Of a stretch of 38,020 nucleotides of DNA, positions 25,367 through 33,899 are shown piece by piece. The notes beneath the pieces are model-generated. The model ran no database searches. It worked only from the letters and a program-made list of their open reading frames with translations, and was not told the DNA's origin. The translations under genes and the position numbers were made by a program. Each line of letters begins with the position of its first letter. Positions within the stretch are counted from its first letter, which is position 1. This DNA is from Segatella maculosa DSM 19339 = JCM 15638 (GTDB lineage Bacteria; Bacteroidota; Bacteroidia; Bacteroidales; Bacteroidaceae): positions 1 through 38,020 of the forward strand of contig NZ_KB908340.1 of the NCBI RefSeq assembly GCF_000382385.1, in the 5' to 3' direction.

Positions 25367-26581
25367 CTATTTTCGTGAACACTTGCCTAACACCTGTGTC
25401 TTGTATCTAACCAAAGCCTCTACATAATAATAGTCGGCATAAGTGAGCGGAACGTCGACCTCTGTTCCTTTGGGAAGATTGCCAACAGAATGTTTGAGGA
25501 TGAACCCTCCATTTGTTCCTTTTTTCGCAAGGTACTCATCGGAAGTAAGTGTCCGCAACTGCGCCTCTGCGATATTCAAGCATTGCTTGGAGAAATCCGG
25601 CGTACCTTTTGTCAGACTGCTTAGCTCTATGAAAGCCGATGCCATGATGGCTGCGGCAGAAGCATCGCGCTTGGCATGAGGTATGTCGGGCGCATTGAAG
25701 TCCCAATAGGGCACTCTATCCTTAGGCATATTGGGATGCGACATGATGAAGCGGGCAATGCCCTTGGCATGGTTCAGGTAGGCGGTGTCTCCCGTTTCTC
25801 TGTACATCATCGTATATCCATAGAGTCCCCAAGCCTGTCCACGTGCCCAAGCCGACTCGTGGGCATATCCTTGATGGGTGTTTTTCTTTTCCACCGCACC
25901 CGTTTCGGGGGCGTAAGATACAACATGATAAGAGCTAAAATCACATCGGAAATGGTTCTTCATTGTCAACCGGGCGTGGCTAGAAGCAATCTTAGCGAAT
26001 TTGATACTGTCGGAATGGTGGGCTGCCCATTCCAATAGTTCCAGGTTCATCATATTGTCAATGATAACGGGATACCGCCATTTGTCTGTCTTAGTGTCCC
26101 ATGAACGGATAAGTCCCACCACAGGTTTAAAGCGGGTAGACAGTGCTTGTGCCCCATTAAGCAAGATTGGGATATAGCTTGGAGATTGGGTAAGGCGATA
26201 GGCGTTGCCAAAGCTGCACATCAAAATAAAGCCCACGTCGTGGTTATCAGTGGTGTATTGTTGGTCGGCAACACGTTGGGTATAAATCTCCGCATAGCTT
26301 TTCAGTTTAGGGTTGCCTGTTGCCTCGTAGAGATACCATAACTCTCCGGGGAAAAAGCCACTGCACCACCAATGCGAGTCGGACTTGATAAGCCCTCTTT
26401 GTTCTGTGTAGCTCCTTGGTAAACTGTCGTTATCAAACTCCATAGCTTTGGCCATAAACATCGCTTGTTCGGCAGAACGCCTCACGCCCCTGTCGATAAC
26501 GGATGTCATCGCTTCGTATTGTTTGCTGCTAGAAAGGAATACGGCCAAGCCTGCCATAAAAAATAGTTTCTTCGTAATCAT
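25367..26581 (-). CDS. GH88 unsaturated glucuronyl hydrolase
   Basis: 404 residues. It removes the 4,5-unsaturated uronic acid left on oligosaccharides after polysaccharide lyase cleavage. The two aspartates needed in GH88 enzymes are visible as NHDVGFI (D115) and IDNMMNL (D175), matching Asp88 and Asp149 of the Bacillus sp. GL1 enzyme. Family motifs WWCSGFFPGELWYLYE, GYAHESAWARGQAWGLYG and DASAAAIMASA follow. The N-terminus is hydrophobic but reads LSSSK where a lipobox would need LSSC; one base change (TGC to AGC) would explain that. Last gene of the lyase operon, 36 bp after the lyase; its stop is followed at once by relaxase-associated DNA. Confidence 0.92.
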   Translation of the reverse strand: MITKKLFFMAGLAVFLSSSKQYEAMTSVIDRGVRRSAEQAMFMAKAMEFDNDSLPRSYTEQRGLIKSDSHWWCSGFFPGELWYLYEATGNPKLKSYAEIYTQRVADQQYTTDNHDVGFILMCSFGNAYRLTQSPSYIPILLNGAQALSTRFKPVVGLIRSWDTKTDKWRYPVIIDNMMNLELLEWAAHHSDSIKFAKIASSHARLTMKNHFRCDFSSYHVVSYAPETGAVEKKNTHQGYAHESAWARGQAWGLYGYTMMYRETGDTAYLNHAKGIARFIMSHPNMPKDRVPYWDFNAPDIPHAKRDASAAAIMASAFIELSSLTKGTPDFSKQCLNIAEAQLRTLTSDEYLAKKGTNGGFILKHSVGNLPKGTEVDVPLTYADYYYVEALVRYKTQVLGKCSRK

Positions 26582-26617
26582 CTTGTCTTGTGGGTTTATT
26601 GCAAGTTTTAATGGGCA

Positions 26618-28465
26618 TTACTCTGGTATTAACTTCACTCTGAACGTGTAATGGCTGTTGGCTGGCAAAGCCGATTCGAACCCAACGAGCATCGTTCCGG
26701 GATTGGGCGCATCGTAAGCGGTGGTGGGAACCGTACTCCAAGTGCGCAAACGTATCTTTACGGGCGCACTTATCTCCATGCGCATGTGCTTGCCGTTGCG
26801 GCTAAGCACAATCTTGTTTTTTCCCCTCAGCTCGGCCTTGGCGGGTGTTAGCATCGTCCAACGCATTGTGGTGCCCTTTTTGCCAGTACGTATTTCGTCG
26901 CTCACCAGCACATACTTATCGTCTACGATTTGAACTTGTCGCTTTGCCAACTTAACTTGCCCAACGTAAACAGGGGTTAAATTGACCGATGCAGCAAACT
27001 TATTGGCAGTGTGCAGCGTGCTATCCAAGCATACATAGCCCCTAACGTCTTGCAATTGGTTATCGAACGTAAGTGTGTTGTGAGCCATGTTGTTGTAACG
27101 GAAAACCTTCCAGCGGTCCGAATTTTGTGCCTTATTCCAGATGTCAAGTCCCAATGATTCCAGCGAATTATAGTCTTGCCTCCCGAAATCCATCGCCCAA
27201 CGCTCTCCATTAGCTACCATTACGAACGAACCCGCATCCAAATGGGCATGGCTAGAAGAGGCCGAGCCACCTTTGAAAGCCAGGTAAATGGCTTTCGCAT
27301 CGTCCCAAGAGGTGCGCATAAGGGCAACCGGCGTTACGCACGAAGGCGAAACCCAGACCTTTCGTTGCGGCTCAGGCAGATGGCGCATGTTTGTTCCCGC
27401 ACCCCATAGCATGGCAAGCGTGAAGAAACGATAATCCATCAGTTTCTTCTTATTGCCCTTCTTAAAGAGACTGCGCTCGTTCCACAGCAGCGACAAATCC
27501 TTGTTCTGCTTAGCCAACCAAAACATGGCAGGGCTCATTCTGCCTGTATCCTTGTTGTCGCCATAGTTAAACGATTCGTGATCGGGTGCCACCATGTGCA
27601 GGATGAAGCCAGCCGTTTGCAAAAACCCCTTCTGCCTGGACAAGTTGAAATCAGAGCCGAAGCATTTCTCCAAGGCATCAATGAGCATGACATTATAGGT
27701 AGTTCCAAACCCCCAATACGAATATCCCTCGGGATAGGCCCCATCAGGCCCGTAGTTTTTCATCGGCTTGTGGATTGAAGAAACGGAACGCCAAATGACG
27801 CTATCGGCTAAACTTGAAGCATCCTCGTAAATGGCAAGTGCCCCGTATGCCATCGCCGCATTGCACACTTGGTTCCAATTGTTCTCTCTTTCGATCCAAT
27901 TGTTGTATCGTACATCAAAAGACGGCCGCAAACCTTTATCGATAATGGCTTGCCTAACAGTTTCTTTTGTGGCGTTGCTCATCATGCCGAACAGCCAATC
28001 ATATCCAATGGCGACAGCCGTTGTCATTTCCGCCACATCTAGATAATGGCTTGGGTTCCAATCGGAGAAGGCTGATACGGAGAGCAATTCTTGCTCTGCC
28101 CGCTGCCCGTAGCGGTTATCGCCCGTCATGCGATAGGCATAACCTAGCAGCAAAACACGGCGCAAGGTTTCTCTGGATACGTCGAGCAAGCGCCGTCCCA
28201 CAACGACACGCCGAGGCGCAGGTAAGGTTAAGGCGTCATTTGCTGCTTTCATAAGTAAGCTGTCAACTTCTCGCCAAAAGCAATCTTTCGTTGCAGAGGA
28301 CTTGATAACCGCTTCATCAGCTCTTGTCATCAGCAAACGGGGATGCGGGGCGTTCATGCGGACATCCTTTAATATGTCTTGAGCGCGCATTCCGAACAAT
28401 GAACTGAAGAGCAGGGCGAGCGAAATAGCCAGTGGACGAAGATACATATATAATAAATTTGCCAT
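26618..28465 (-). CDS. Heparinase II/III-type polysaccharide lyase
   Basis: 615 residues with a signal peptide (hydrophobic segment ISLALLFSSLFGMRA). The N-terminal (alpha/alpha) toroid holds family motifs RENNWNQVCNAAMAYGALAI and GPDGAYPEGYSYWGFGTTYN, with Asn, Tyr and Glu positions used by these lyases. The heparinase II/III domain that follows has SSSHAHLDAGSFVMVANGE, with the conserved His and the metal/structural region. It cleaves uronic-acid polysaccharides by beta-elimination, giving unsaturated ends for the GH88 next to it. PL12, PL15, PL21 and newer families share these motifs; I cannot decide which. Length and the absence of sulfatases speak against assuming heparin. Starts at 28465 or 28447. 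Confidence 0.88.
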   Translation of the reverse strand: MANLLYMYLRPLAISLALLFSSLFGMRAQDILKDVRMNAPHPRLLMTRADEAVIKSSATKDCFWREVDSLLMKAANDALTLPAPRRVVVGRRLLDVSRETLRRVLLLGYAYRMTGDNRYGQRAEQELLSVSAFSDWNPSHYLDVAEMTTAVAIGYDWLFGMMSNATKETVRQAIIDKGLRPSFDVRYNNWIERENNWNQVCNAAMAYGALAIYEDASSLADSVIWRSVSSIHKPMKNYGPDGAYPEGYSYWGFGTTYNVMLIDALEKCFGSDFNLSRQKGFLQTAGFILHMVAPDHESFNYGDNKDTGRMSPAMFWLAKQNKDLSLLWNERSLFKKGNKKKLMDYRFFTLAMLWGAGTNMRHLPEPQRKVWVSPSCVTPVALMRTSWDDAKAIYLAFKGGSASSSHAHLDAGSFVMVANGERWAMDFGRQDYNSLESLGLDIWNKAQNSDRWKVFRYNNMAHNTLTFDNQLQDVRGYVCLDSTLHTANKFAASVNLTPVYVGQVKLAKRQVQIVDDKYVLVSDEIRTGKKGTTMRWTMLTPAKAELRGKNKIVLSRNGKHMRMEISAPVKIRLRTWSTVPTTAYDAPNPGTMLVGFESALPANSHYTFRVKLIPE

Positions 28466-28507
28466 GAACTTATTGACCTGTTAGTGAACATTTGTCATTT
28501 TGTTTTT

Positions 28508-29842
28508 CTATTGGCTCCATGCAGAAGCACCCAAAGGCCCATTCGTTGTAGAAGCAGTGGCCGAGGCAGAAGAGGAGGAATACCTAAACGTAAACGTCTC
28601 GCCGTTGGTAAAACCGTCCATTCCGTTCTCGTCTACATAGAAAGGCAAATCTGCCCAAGGCGACATGCCCGTGTTCAGAACTTCGAAGAATTTGTCGATA
28701 TAGGCCATTGGGAGCTGCGGGGCACCATCAAATGCCAAGACTTCAGAAATGTTATTCTCGTAAACAAGGCGACCATCGGCTAGCATAGTTTGGGCAACGG
28801 CGTTGAGCGGAACACGCTCGATGTTGCCTGGATACTTAGTGTAGAGCGCCTTTATGGCCTGGTCTGTGTATACGTTGTTGTTGCGAATATAGATGCAAAT
28901 GTCGTTCGGGTTATACGTGTCGCTCTTCTCCAGTTCTTTCAAATCCCAAAAAGCGCCGAGCGAGTCTGCCTTATAGCTGGCTTTCCAACCCACATTGGCA
29001 AAGATGTTGTTTTCGATATAGGCTTTCATGGCATAGTCTATGCGGAAATGATAGCCCACATTATAGACCGTGTTATTTTTAAATTCCACGTAATTGGCCA
29101 CAGATCCGTCGAAGCGAATGAGATGCCCCGTGAGGTTGTATATTGTGCTATTGGTGATGGAAATGGTGTCTGGCGCATTGCCGCGAGAGTCGAACAAACG
29201 GCCATTGGCAGGATCGGACGTCAGTGCGAAATTACGAAAGGTGGAGTTTTCGATGTACACCTTGCTGCCACTGTTGTCTGTACGTATGCAGAAGTTACGA
29301 CAGTTCTCTACAAAACAGCCATCGAAACGCAGGCGCAAGTTCTTCTTGTCCAGTCGGAACAGGCGCTGCATGATGTTGTTTGAGGCTGCATCTTTCCCGT
29401 TAAAGTAGATGTTTTCGAATGTGACATTACCCTCGAAACGCAACATATCCGAATTAAGCGCACCCTGTGCATCGGAAACGGGTTGGATGGTTGGCAAGGG
29501 TTCAGAGCCGTATGTGGCCCTGATGGTAACATTATGGGTGATAACGTTCTTGCCCTCCAGATAATAAACGCCACCCCGTTCCAACTCGTAAATGGCATCG
29601 CCATTTTCCTTTATGGCTTTCGGAAGCGAGTTCACTCTCGTCACGCCATCGTCTGGCTCAACCCGCACAACCTTCTTTCCTATTGGTGGAATAACAGTAT
29701 GTTCCTCTTCAAAAGTGTCTTTGGGTTCGCATCCGATAAATAGCAATACAGGCATTATTCCCAAAATCAACTTGACGAAAGCCTTGTCAATTCTCCAATA
29801 TCTGATAGTCTTATAAGACTGTGTTAATTTCGTCTTCATCAT
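28508..29842 (-). CDS. Beta-helix surface lipoprotein (DUF4957/DUF5123-like)
   Basis: About 444 residues from the ATG-ATG at 29842. GAAAGGA 7 bases upstream supports this start over the ATG at 29863. A long n-region leads to a hydrophobic core and lipobox LLFIGC, so it is a lipoprotein. The body has repeated short strands with Asn/Asp turns (FENIYFNGKD, LRFDGCFVENC, VYIENSTFRNF, ISITNSTIYNL, VEFKNNTVYNVG, YIENNIFANVG), a right-handed beta-helix as in the DUF4957/DUF5123 proteins of PULs and in PL6-like lyases. I see no clear PL6 catalytic Lys/Arg pair. A Ser/Ala-rich segment (YSSSSASATASTT) precedes the end. It is probably a surface glycan-binding protein or a weak lyase, and lies 27 bp after the TonB receptor's stop by the longer frame. 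Confidence 0.75.
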   Translation of the reverse strand: MMKTKLTQSYKTIRYWRIDKAFVKLILGIMPVLLFIGCEPKDTFEEEHTVIPPIGKKVVRVEPDDGVTRVNSLPKAIKENGDAIYELERGGVYYLEGKNVITHNVTIRATYGSEPLPTIQPVSDAQGALNSDMLRFEGNVTFENIYFNGKDAASNNIMQRLFRLDKKNLRLRFDGCFVENCRNFCIRTDNSGSKVYIENSTFRNFALTSDPANGRLFDSRGNAPDTISITNSTIYNLTGHLIRFDGSVANYVEFKNNTVYNVGYHFRIDYAMKAYIENNIFANVGWKASYKADSLGAFWDLKELEKSDTYNPNDICIYIRNNNVYTDQAIKALYTKYPGNIERVPLNAVAQTMLADGRLVYENNISEVLAFDGAPQLPMAYIDKFFEVLNTGMSPWADLPFYVDENGMDGFTNGETFTFRYSSSSASATASTTNGPLGASAWSQ

Positions 29843-29889
29843 TAGAATTCCTTTCTCTTGCATTAGTGTATTGTCAATATCTGGACCTA

Positions 29890-32826
29890 CTATTTAAATA
29901 TGTCATACTTCACACCTATATAGAAAGAAGAGCCATATACTTCAACATTGGAAGGATAGCCCGTGACATTCCTTTCCTTACTGTCGGACCAGTTAAAGAT
30001 GTTGGATGCGCTTGCATAGACATAGAGTTGCTTGTTGATACGCTGCTTCAGTTGGAGGTCCCATTTTGAGAATGCCCTTGTCGATTCAACATCGGCCCCA
30101 TCCGAGCGATGCTGTTCGGCCACAAGGATATTATCTTGATAAGTGTAAGACAAGCGTCCGGAGAATCCCTTATAATCATATCCCAACAAGAAATTGGCCA
30201 AGAAAGAGGGTTGCTTAAGCAAGCGATCATAGTATACCGTATCTCTATTTACGGGCAAAAAAGGCTTGCTGCCATCGCCCACAACATAATTGGGATTTCT
30301 CACACGCGACTTCGTTGTCTCAAAATAACCCATTTTAGAGTCCATCAGTGTGATGTTGGCGCCTAAAACAACACCTTTAAGCAGGCCCGGAAGTCGGCGA
30401 AGCTGTGTCTCGATGTCTATCTCTATACCCTTGATTGTTGCGTCATACGGACTATTCAGTGAATAAGTGATACCCGAACCCACCAAACTCGAAGCCAATC
30501 CGAAGTTCGTAGGGTTGGTGGCAGTCCCTTCAAGCAGGTAAGCCGAACGGGTATATATGAAATTCTTAATCTTCTTATAGAATCCGCCCACTGTGAACAA
30601 GCCAATCTTCGGGTCGTAGAACGAGACGATAGCATCGAAGTTCTTGGACAAGGCTGGTTTCAGATTGGTTCGGTTGTACACCACTTCGCCAATGGTAGAC
30701 TTGATGATGGTGCGTGGTGCTAACAGGTCATAGTCGGGTCGCGACAGTGTTTCTGTGTAGGCTAACCTAACATCGAGGTTAGTTAAGGGCTTTATTTTCA
30801 AGTGGATTTGTGGCAACCAATACCCAAAAGAATTGTTGTCGGTAGTCTTAGTATAGTCGAACGCCAGTTCCTGAGTCTCGTCGTCGGGTACATTTACACC
30901 ACTATATGCGCCATAACGCATATAAGTATGGTCATAGCGAACACCTGGAATAAAGGTGATATACTTGCCAATGTTGAACTCGCCCATGATATATGCCGCT
31001 GTGAGCCGTTCGTGTCCGTCGTAATCTTTCTGTATCTTTGTTGTGAGAATTGGCCGATAAATATCAGAATTGGCATTATAGAAATTCTTCATGACATCTT
31101 GATTGAGCGCAAAGGAAAAGTCAAGGTAGTCATAACGGTTGTTCAGAAAATCGTGGTGCTTGAACTTTCCGTCCAAGAAATCAGAGATACCGACGTACCG
31201 GTTGTCATAATTCGAACGCGTAATGTTGGGCATGTTGGCGTAGATTAGCCCTGCATTTTGATCCATTCGACGGTAATTCCTACTTGTAATACGTTCTCTA
31301 TCCTTTTGGCGATACTTGCCTCCTATCTTGATATAGCCGTTAAAGCCTTTGCCAAAATCAAACGACTTCTTCCAGTCTAGCCATACCGTGTATTCCTTTT
31401 CCGTTGTACGTTCGGTATTGAATGTTCCGTCATAGAGATAATATTGTGTGATATCGGTCTCGTTAACATTGCCTGGTGCCGACACCAAATGGGGTGGCAA
31501 TGTGCCCAAAGCATTGATGTCAACCGCAAATGGAGTGTTCATCCTGTATTCCAGACGATGTTCGTATGGGGTCTTTTGCCTTGATTCACTGCGCCCTACG
31601 CCCCAACTTAGCGTGGCGTTCCAAAAGTCATGATCACCTTGAAGCATGTTTGTCAATACGCTACCACGCACGTCGGCATCCGTCTGTGCATAGCGCAGGC
31701 GCCCCCCTTCTAGGTCGTAGCGTTTCTCACGAATATCTCTGTCGCGGCTTAGCGCACTGAACAGATTGTACATCTTTATTTTAGAGCCATGCCCGAGATT
31801 GAAATCAAAATTCAGGTCTACATTGTAGCGGTTTCGCTTTTCAAGGTTAGATTGCAGGCGTGTACTCGTAATCCACGGCTTGGTATACGGCAATCCTTCG
31901 GTCGGTGTATTGCCGTTAACCTTATAAGCGGCGATAAAACGGTCATTGCTTCGGTCGGTTTGTTCTGCGCTGGCCGTAAAGATAAGCCCCAAACGGTCGT
32001 TAAAGAAACGGTTACTCATCAATATGTTTCCCTTAATGTTGCCTATGCAGTTGATTTGTGAGTGATAACCAGTCTGCCCGGTTACATTCAGCCTAAACCC
32101 CTTAGGGGCATCTTTCATGATGAGATTTACCGTTCCGCCCAACCCGTCGGCGTCTTTGTCGGCCGTGTTAGCCTTCATCACCTCGGCCCCACCAATGATT
32201 TCGGGTGAGATCATGTTCAAATCTGAACTGCGGTCGCTAGAACTGGTTGAGGGAGAATTCATGCCGTTGATGGCAACAGAATTGTATTTGGGATCCAAGC
32301 CGCGAATAATGATTTTCTGTCCTTCACCTCCATCGCGCTCAACCATTAGTCCCGGCAAGCGCCCGATAGCATCAGCCACGTTCACATCGGGCAATTCGCT
32401 AAGTTTCTCACCCGATACCGCACTGATAATTCCCAAAGCATTGAGTTGCCTGTTGATAGCTGCCGTTTGCCCCTTGGCTTGTGCGCTGACCACTACTTCT
32501 GCCCCCAAGATGCTGGCTGGCTGCATATTGACATTCACCGTGTGGGTTTCATTGCTTCGCACAACAACTTCCATTGTCTTACTTTCATAGCCCACAAAAG
32601 TGAATTGCACTTCATTCTTCCCCTTTGGTACAGATAATAGCGTATATTTCCCATTGATATCTGTAATGGTCTTGTTGTTTGTTCCTTTCAGCCAAACGGT
32701 AGCGCCTGGCAGAAACTTCTTCTCTTCGTCTACCACAACACCTGTGATAATGCCGTTTTGTGCCATCGCATGAAAGCAAATAGCTAACATGCACAGCATA
32801 ACAAATAGTCGCTTCTTGGTTTTCAT
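29890..32826 (-). CDS. TonB-dependent receptor (TIGR01782-like), no SusD partner
   Basis: 978 residues. Signal peptide MKTKKRLFVMLCMLAICFHAMA. Carboxypeptidase-regulatory-like domain with ITGVVVDEEKKFLPGATVWL. Plug domain with LSELPDVNVADAIGRLPGLM and GQKIIIRGLDPKYNSVAING. The plug sequence resembles the TonB-Xanth-Caul/TIGR01782 type rather than RagA/SusC. The barrel ends in YIGVKYDIFK. It lies 39 bp after the PAP2 phosphatase gene and before the beta-helix lipoprotein, which takes the place where SusD would be. It likely imports the oligouronides made by the lyase or binds them with the lipoprotein. Confidence 0.92.
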   Translation of the reverse strand: MKTKKRLFVMLCMLAICFHAMAQNGIITGVVVDEEKKFLPGATVWLKGTNNKTITDINGKYTLLSVPKGKNEVQFTFVGYESKTMEVVVRSNETHTVNVNMQPASILGAEVVVSAQAKGQTAAINRQLNALGIISAVSGEKLSELPDVNVADAIGRLPGLMVERDGGEGQKIIIRGLDPKYNSVAINGMNSPSTSSSDRSSDLNMISPEIIGGAEVMKANTADKDADGLGGTVNLIMKDAPKGFRLNVTGQTGYHSQINCIGNIKGNILMSNRFFNDRLGLIFTASAEQTDRSNDRFIAAYKVNGNTPTEGLPYTKPWITSTRLQSNLEKRNRYNVDLNFDFNLGHGSKIKMYNLFSALSRDRDIREKRYDLEGGRLRYAQTDADVRGSVLTNMLQGDHDFWNATLSWGVGRSESRQKTPYEHRLEYRMNTPFAVDINALGTLPPHLVSAPGNVNETDITQYYLYDGTFNTERTTEKEYTVWLDWKKSFDFGKGFNGYIKIGGKYRQKDRERITSRNYRRMDQNAGLIYANMPNITRSNYDNRYVGISDFLDGKFKHHDFLNNRYDYLDFSFALNQDVMKNFYNANSDIYRPILTTKIQKDYDGHERLTAAYIMGEFNIGKYITFIPGVRYDHTYMRYGAYSGVNVPDDETQELAFDYTKTTDNNSFGYWLPQIHLKIKPLTNLDVRLAYTETLSRPDYDLLAPRTIIKSTIGEVVYNRTNLKPALSKNFDAIVSFYDPKIGLFTVGGFYKKIKNFIYTRSAYLLEGTATNPTNFGLASSLVGSGITYSLNSPYDATIKGIEIDIETQLRRLPGLLKGVVLGANITLMDSKMGYFETTKSRVRNPNYVVGDGSKPFLPVNRDTVYYDRLLKQPSFLANFLLGYDYKGFSGRLSYTYQDNILVAEQHRSDGADVESTRAFSKWDLQLKQRINKQLYVYASASNIFNWSDSKERNVTGYPSNVEVYGSSFYIGVKYDIFK

Positions 32827-32865
32827 ATTAAGTTTTTTTTATGTTTTTAGCGTTCTTGTTTGATG

Positions 32866-33711
32866 TCAATACAGCTTATTGCGATGAGTAGACATTGCCA
32901 CTTTGCCGTTTTTCATTAAGCGTTTAAATTCTTTCTTCGCCTTGGCCAACTGCCTGATAAAGCCCTCGTCGGCGTGTAGCCTTGCTACAACGGCGCTTGC
33001 AACCAAGCGAGCCGCATCCACATCGCTCTGAAAGTGATAGCCACAAATAACCCTGCTCTCGCCCATTTCATAGCCTCGCTTCAAAATCTCGTTCTGCCTA
33101 TCTATGTTTATTTCGGCCAAAACAAGGGCGGTGGCCCAACCTATGGCTGTGTGGCCAGATGGATAAGAACCATTAGACGATAGCTCTTGTTGCTGTGCGG
33201 GATTACAAGTTGGCTCATTATAGTATGTAAATGGTCGCATTCGCATATAATGCTGTTTTGCCAATCTGCAAGCTAGGTCTCCGGCATCTTCGCGCATCTT
33301 AAGAACCAACAGGTAGATTTCGGGGGTCAGCTCTTTTGATATTTGAATGCCGAACGACTCTGAAAAGGCCTGCGGAACTCCTTCGCCTTCAACATTGGCG
33401 TCTGCCGATGCTTGCTCGCCACGCGGTGTTTCACGTTGACTCTTTCCCCACAGATAACGCTCCTCGTCATATTTGAAGTGCGTGCTGCCTTTCTCTGGAG
33501 GGGCAGGAAGCAACTCCAGACTGTTAGCTACATCTCCTACTTTTAAGAAATAGCTTTCAGGGTGCGTCCTAACGTCTTTGTTTTCGGGTTGTGCGTATGC
33601 GTTAACAGCACAGCCAACAAGTAAGGCGAGAGCTATCTTTCTGCACAAACGGCGGTTACTTGCTCCGCTTGTTTGTGTTTGCAGTTTTGCTTTTGCTATT
33701 GGTTCTTTCAT
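32866..33711 (-). CDS. Class A acid phosphatase (PAP2 superfamily)
   Basis: 281 residues, exported (hydrophobic IALALLVGCAVNAYA at about 26-40, cleavage before Q41). The complete phosphatase signature is present: K152 with R159-P160 (KQHYMRMRP), P184-S-G-H187, and S219-R-x5-H226-x3-D230 (SRVICGYHFQSD). The second histidine is the phosphate-accepting nucleophile and D230 its partner. Members such as PhoC/PhoN cleave phosphomonoesters in the periplasm. It is the first gene after the promoter box at 33779 and is co-transcribed with the TonB receptor. A phosphatase leading a lyase operon is uncommon. Confidence 0.92.
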   Translation of the reverse strand: MKEPIAKAKLQTQTSGASNRRLCRKIALALLVGCAVNAYAQPENKDVRTHPESYFLKVGDVANSLELLPAPPEKGSTHFKYDEERYLWGKSQRETPRGEQASADANVEGEGVPQAFSESFGIQISKELTPEIYLLVLKMREDAGDLACRLAKQHYMRMRPFTYYNEPTCNPAQQQELSSNGSYPSGHTAIGWATALVLAEINIDRQNEILKRGYEMGESRVICGYHFQSDVDAARLVASAVVARLHADEGFIRQLAKAKKEFKRLMKNGKVAMSTHRNKLY

Positions 33712-33778
33712 TTCTGTTCAGGATAAGTCAAATGGTTTTGGTGATTAATATAGGGTAATAATGCCTTTGGGCATGCCA

Positions 33779-33786
33779 CAAAGTTA
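33779..33786 (-). promoter_or_regulatory. Promoter -7 box (TAACTTTG) of the PAP2-lyase operon
   Basis: Reads TAACTTTG on the minus strand, fitting TAnnTTTG. A T-rich stretch (33808-33804) about 18 bp upstream may be the -33 region; it is also the T tail of the terminator ahead of it. This gives a leader of about 60 nt to the PAP2 start at 33711. Confidence 0.6.
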
Positions 33787-33805
33787 GGTAAAAAGGACCA
33801 TTTAA

Positions 33806-33852
33806 AAAGGTTGCATTCTATTATTTCGTACAAAATAGAAAATGCAACCTTT
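33806..33852 (-). terminator. Terminator after the regulator gene
   Basis: AAAGGTTGCATT (33806-33817) pairs with AATGCAACCTTT (33841-33852); CTATT/AATAG extends the stem after a small bulge. On the minus strand the stem is followed by TTTTT. It lies 48 bp after the regulator stop, so regulator and PAP2 operon are probably separate transcripts. Confidence 0.65.
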
Positions 33853-33899
33853 CGCAACATTTTACGTTCCAACGCCAGTAAACATGTGGTTGAACGCCT

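Noticed and set aside
28790..29383. 197-codon plus-strand frame inside the beta-helix lipoprotein gene
   Set aside because: Antisense shadow of a well supported gene; no family resemblance.
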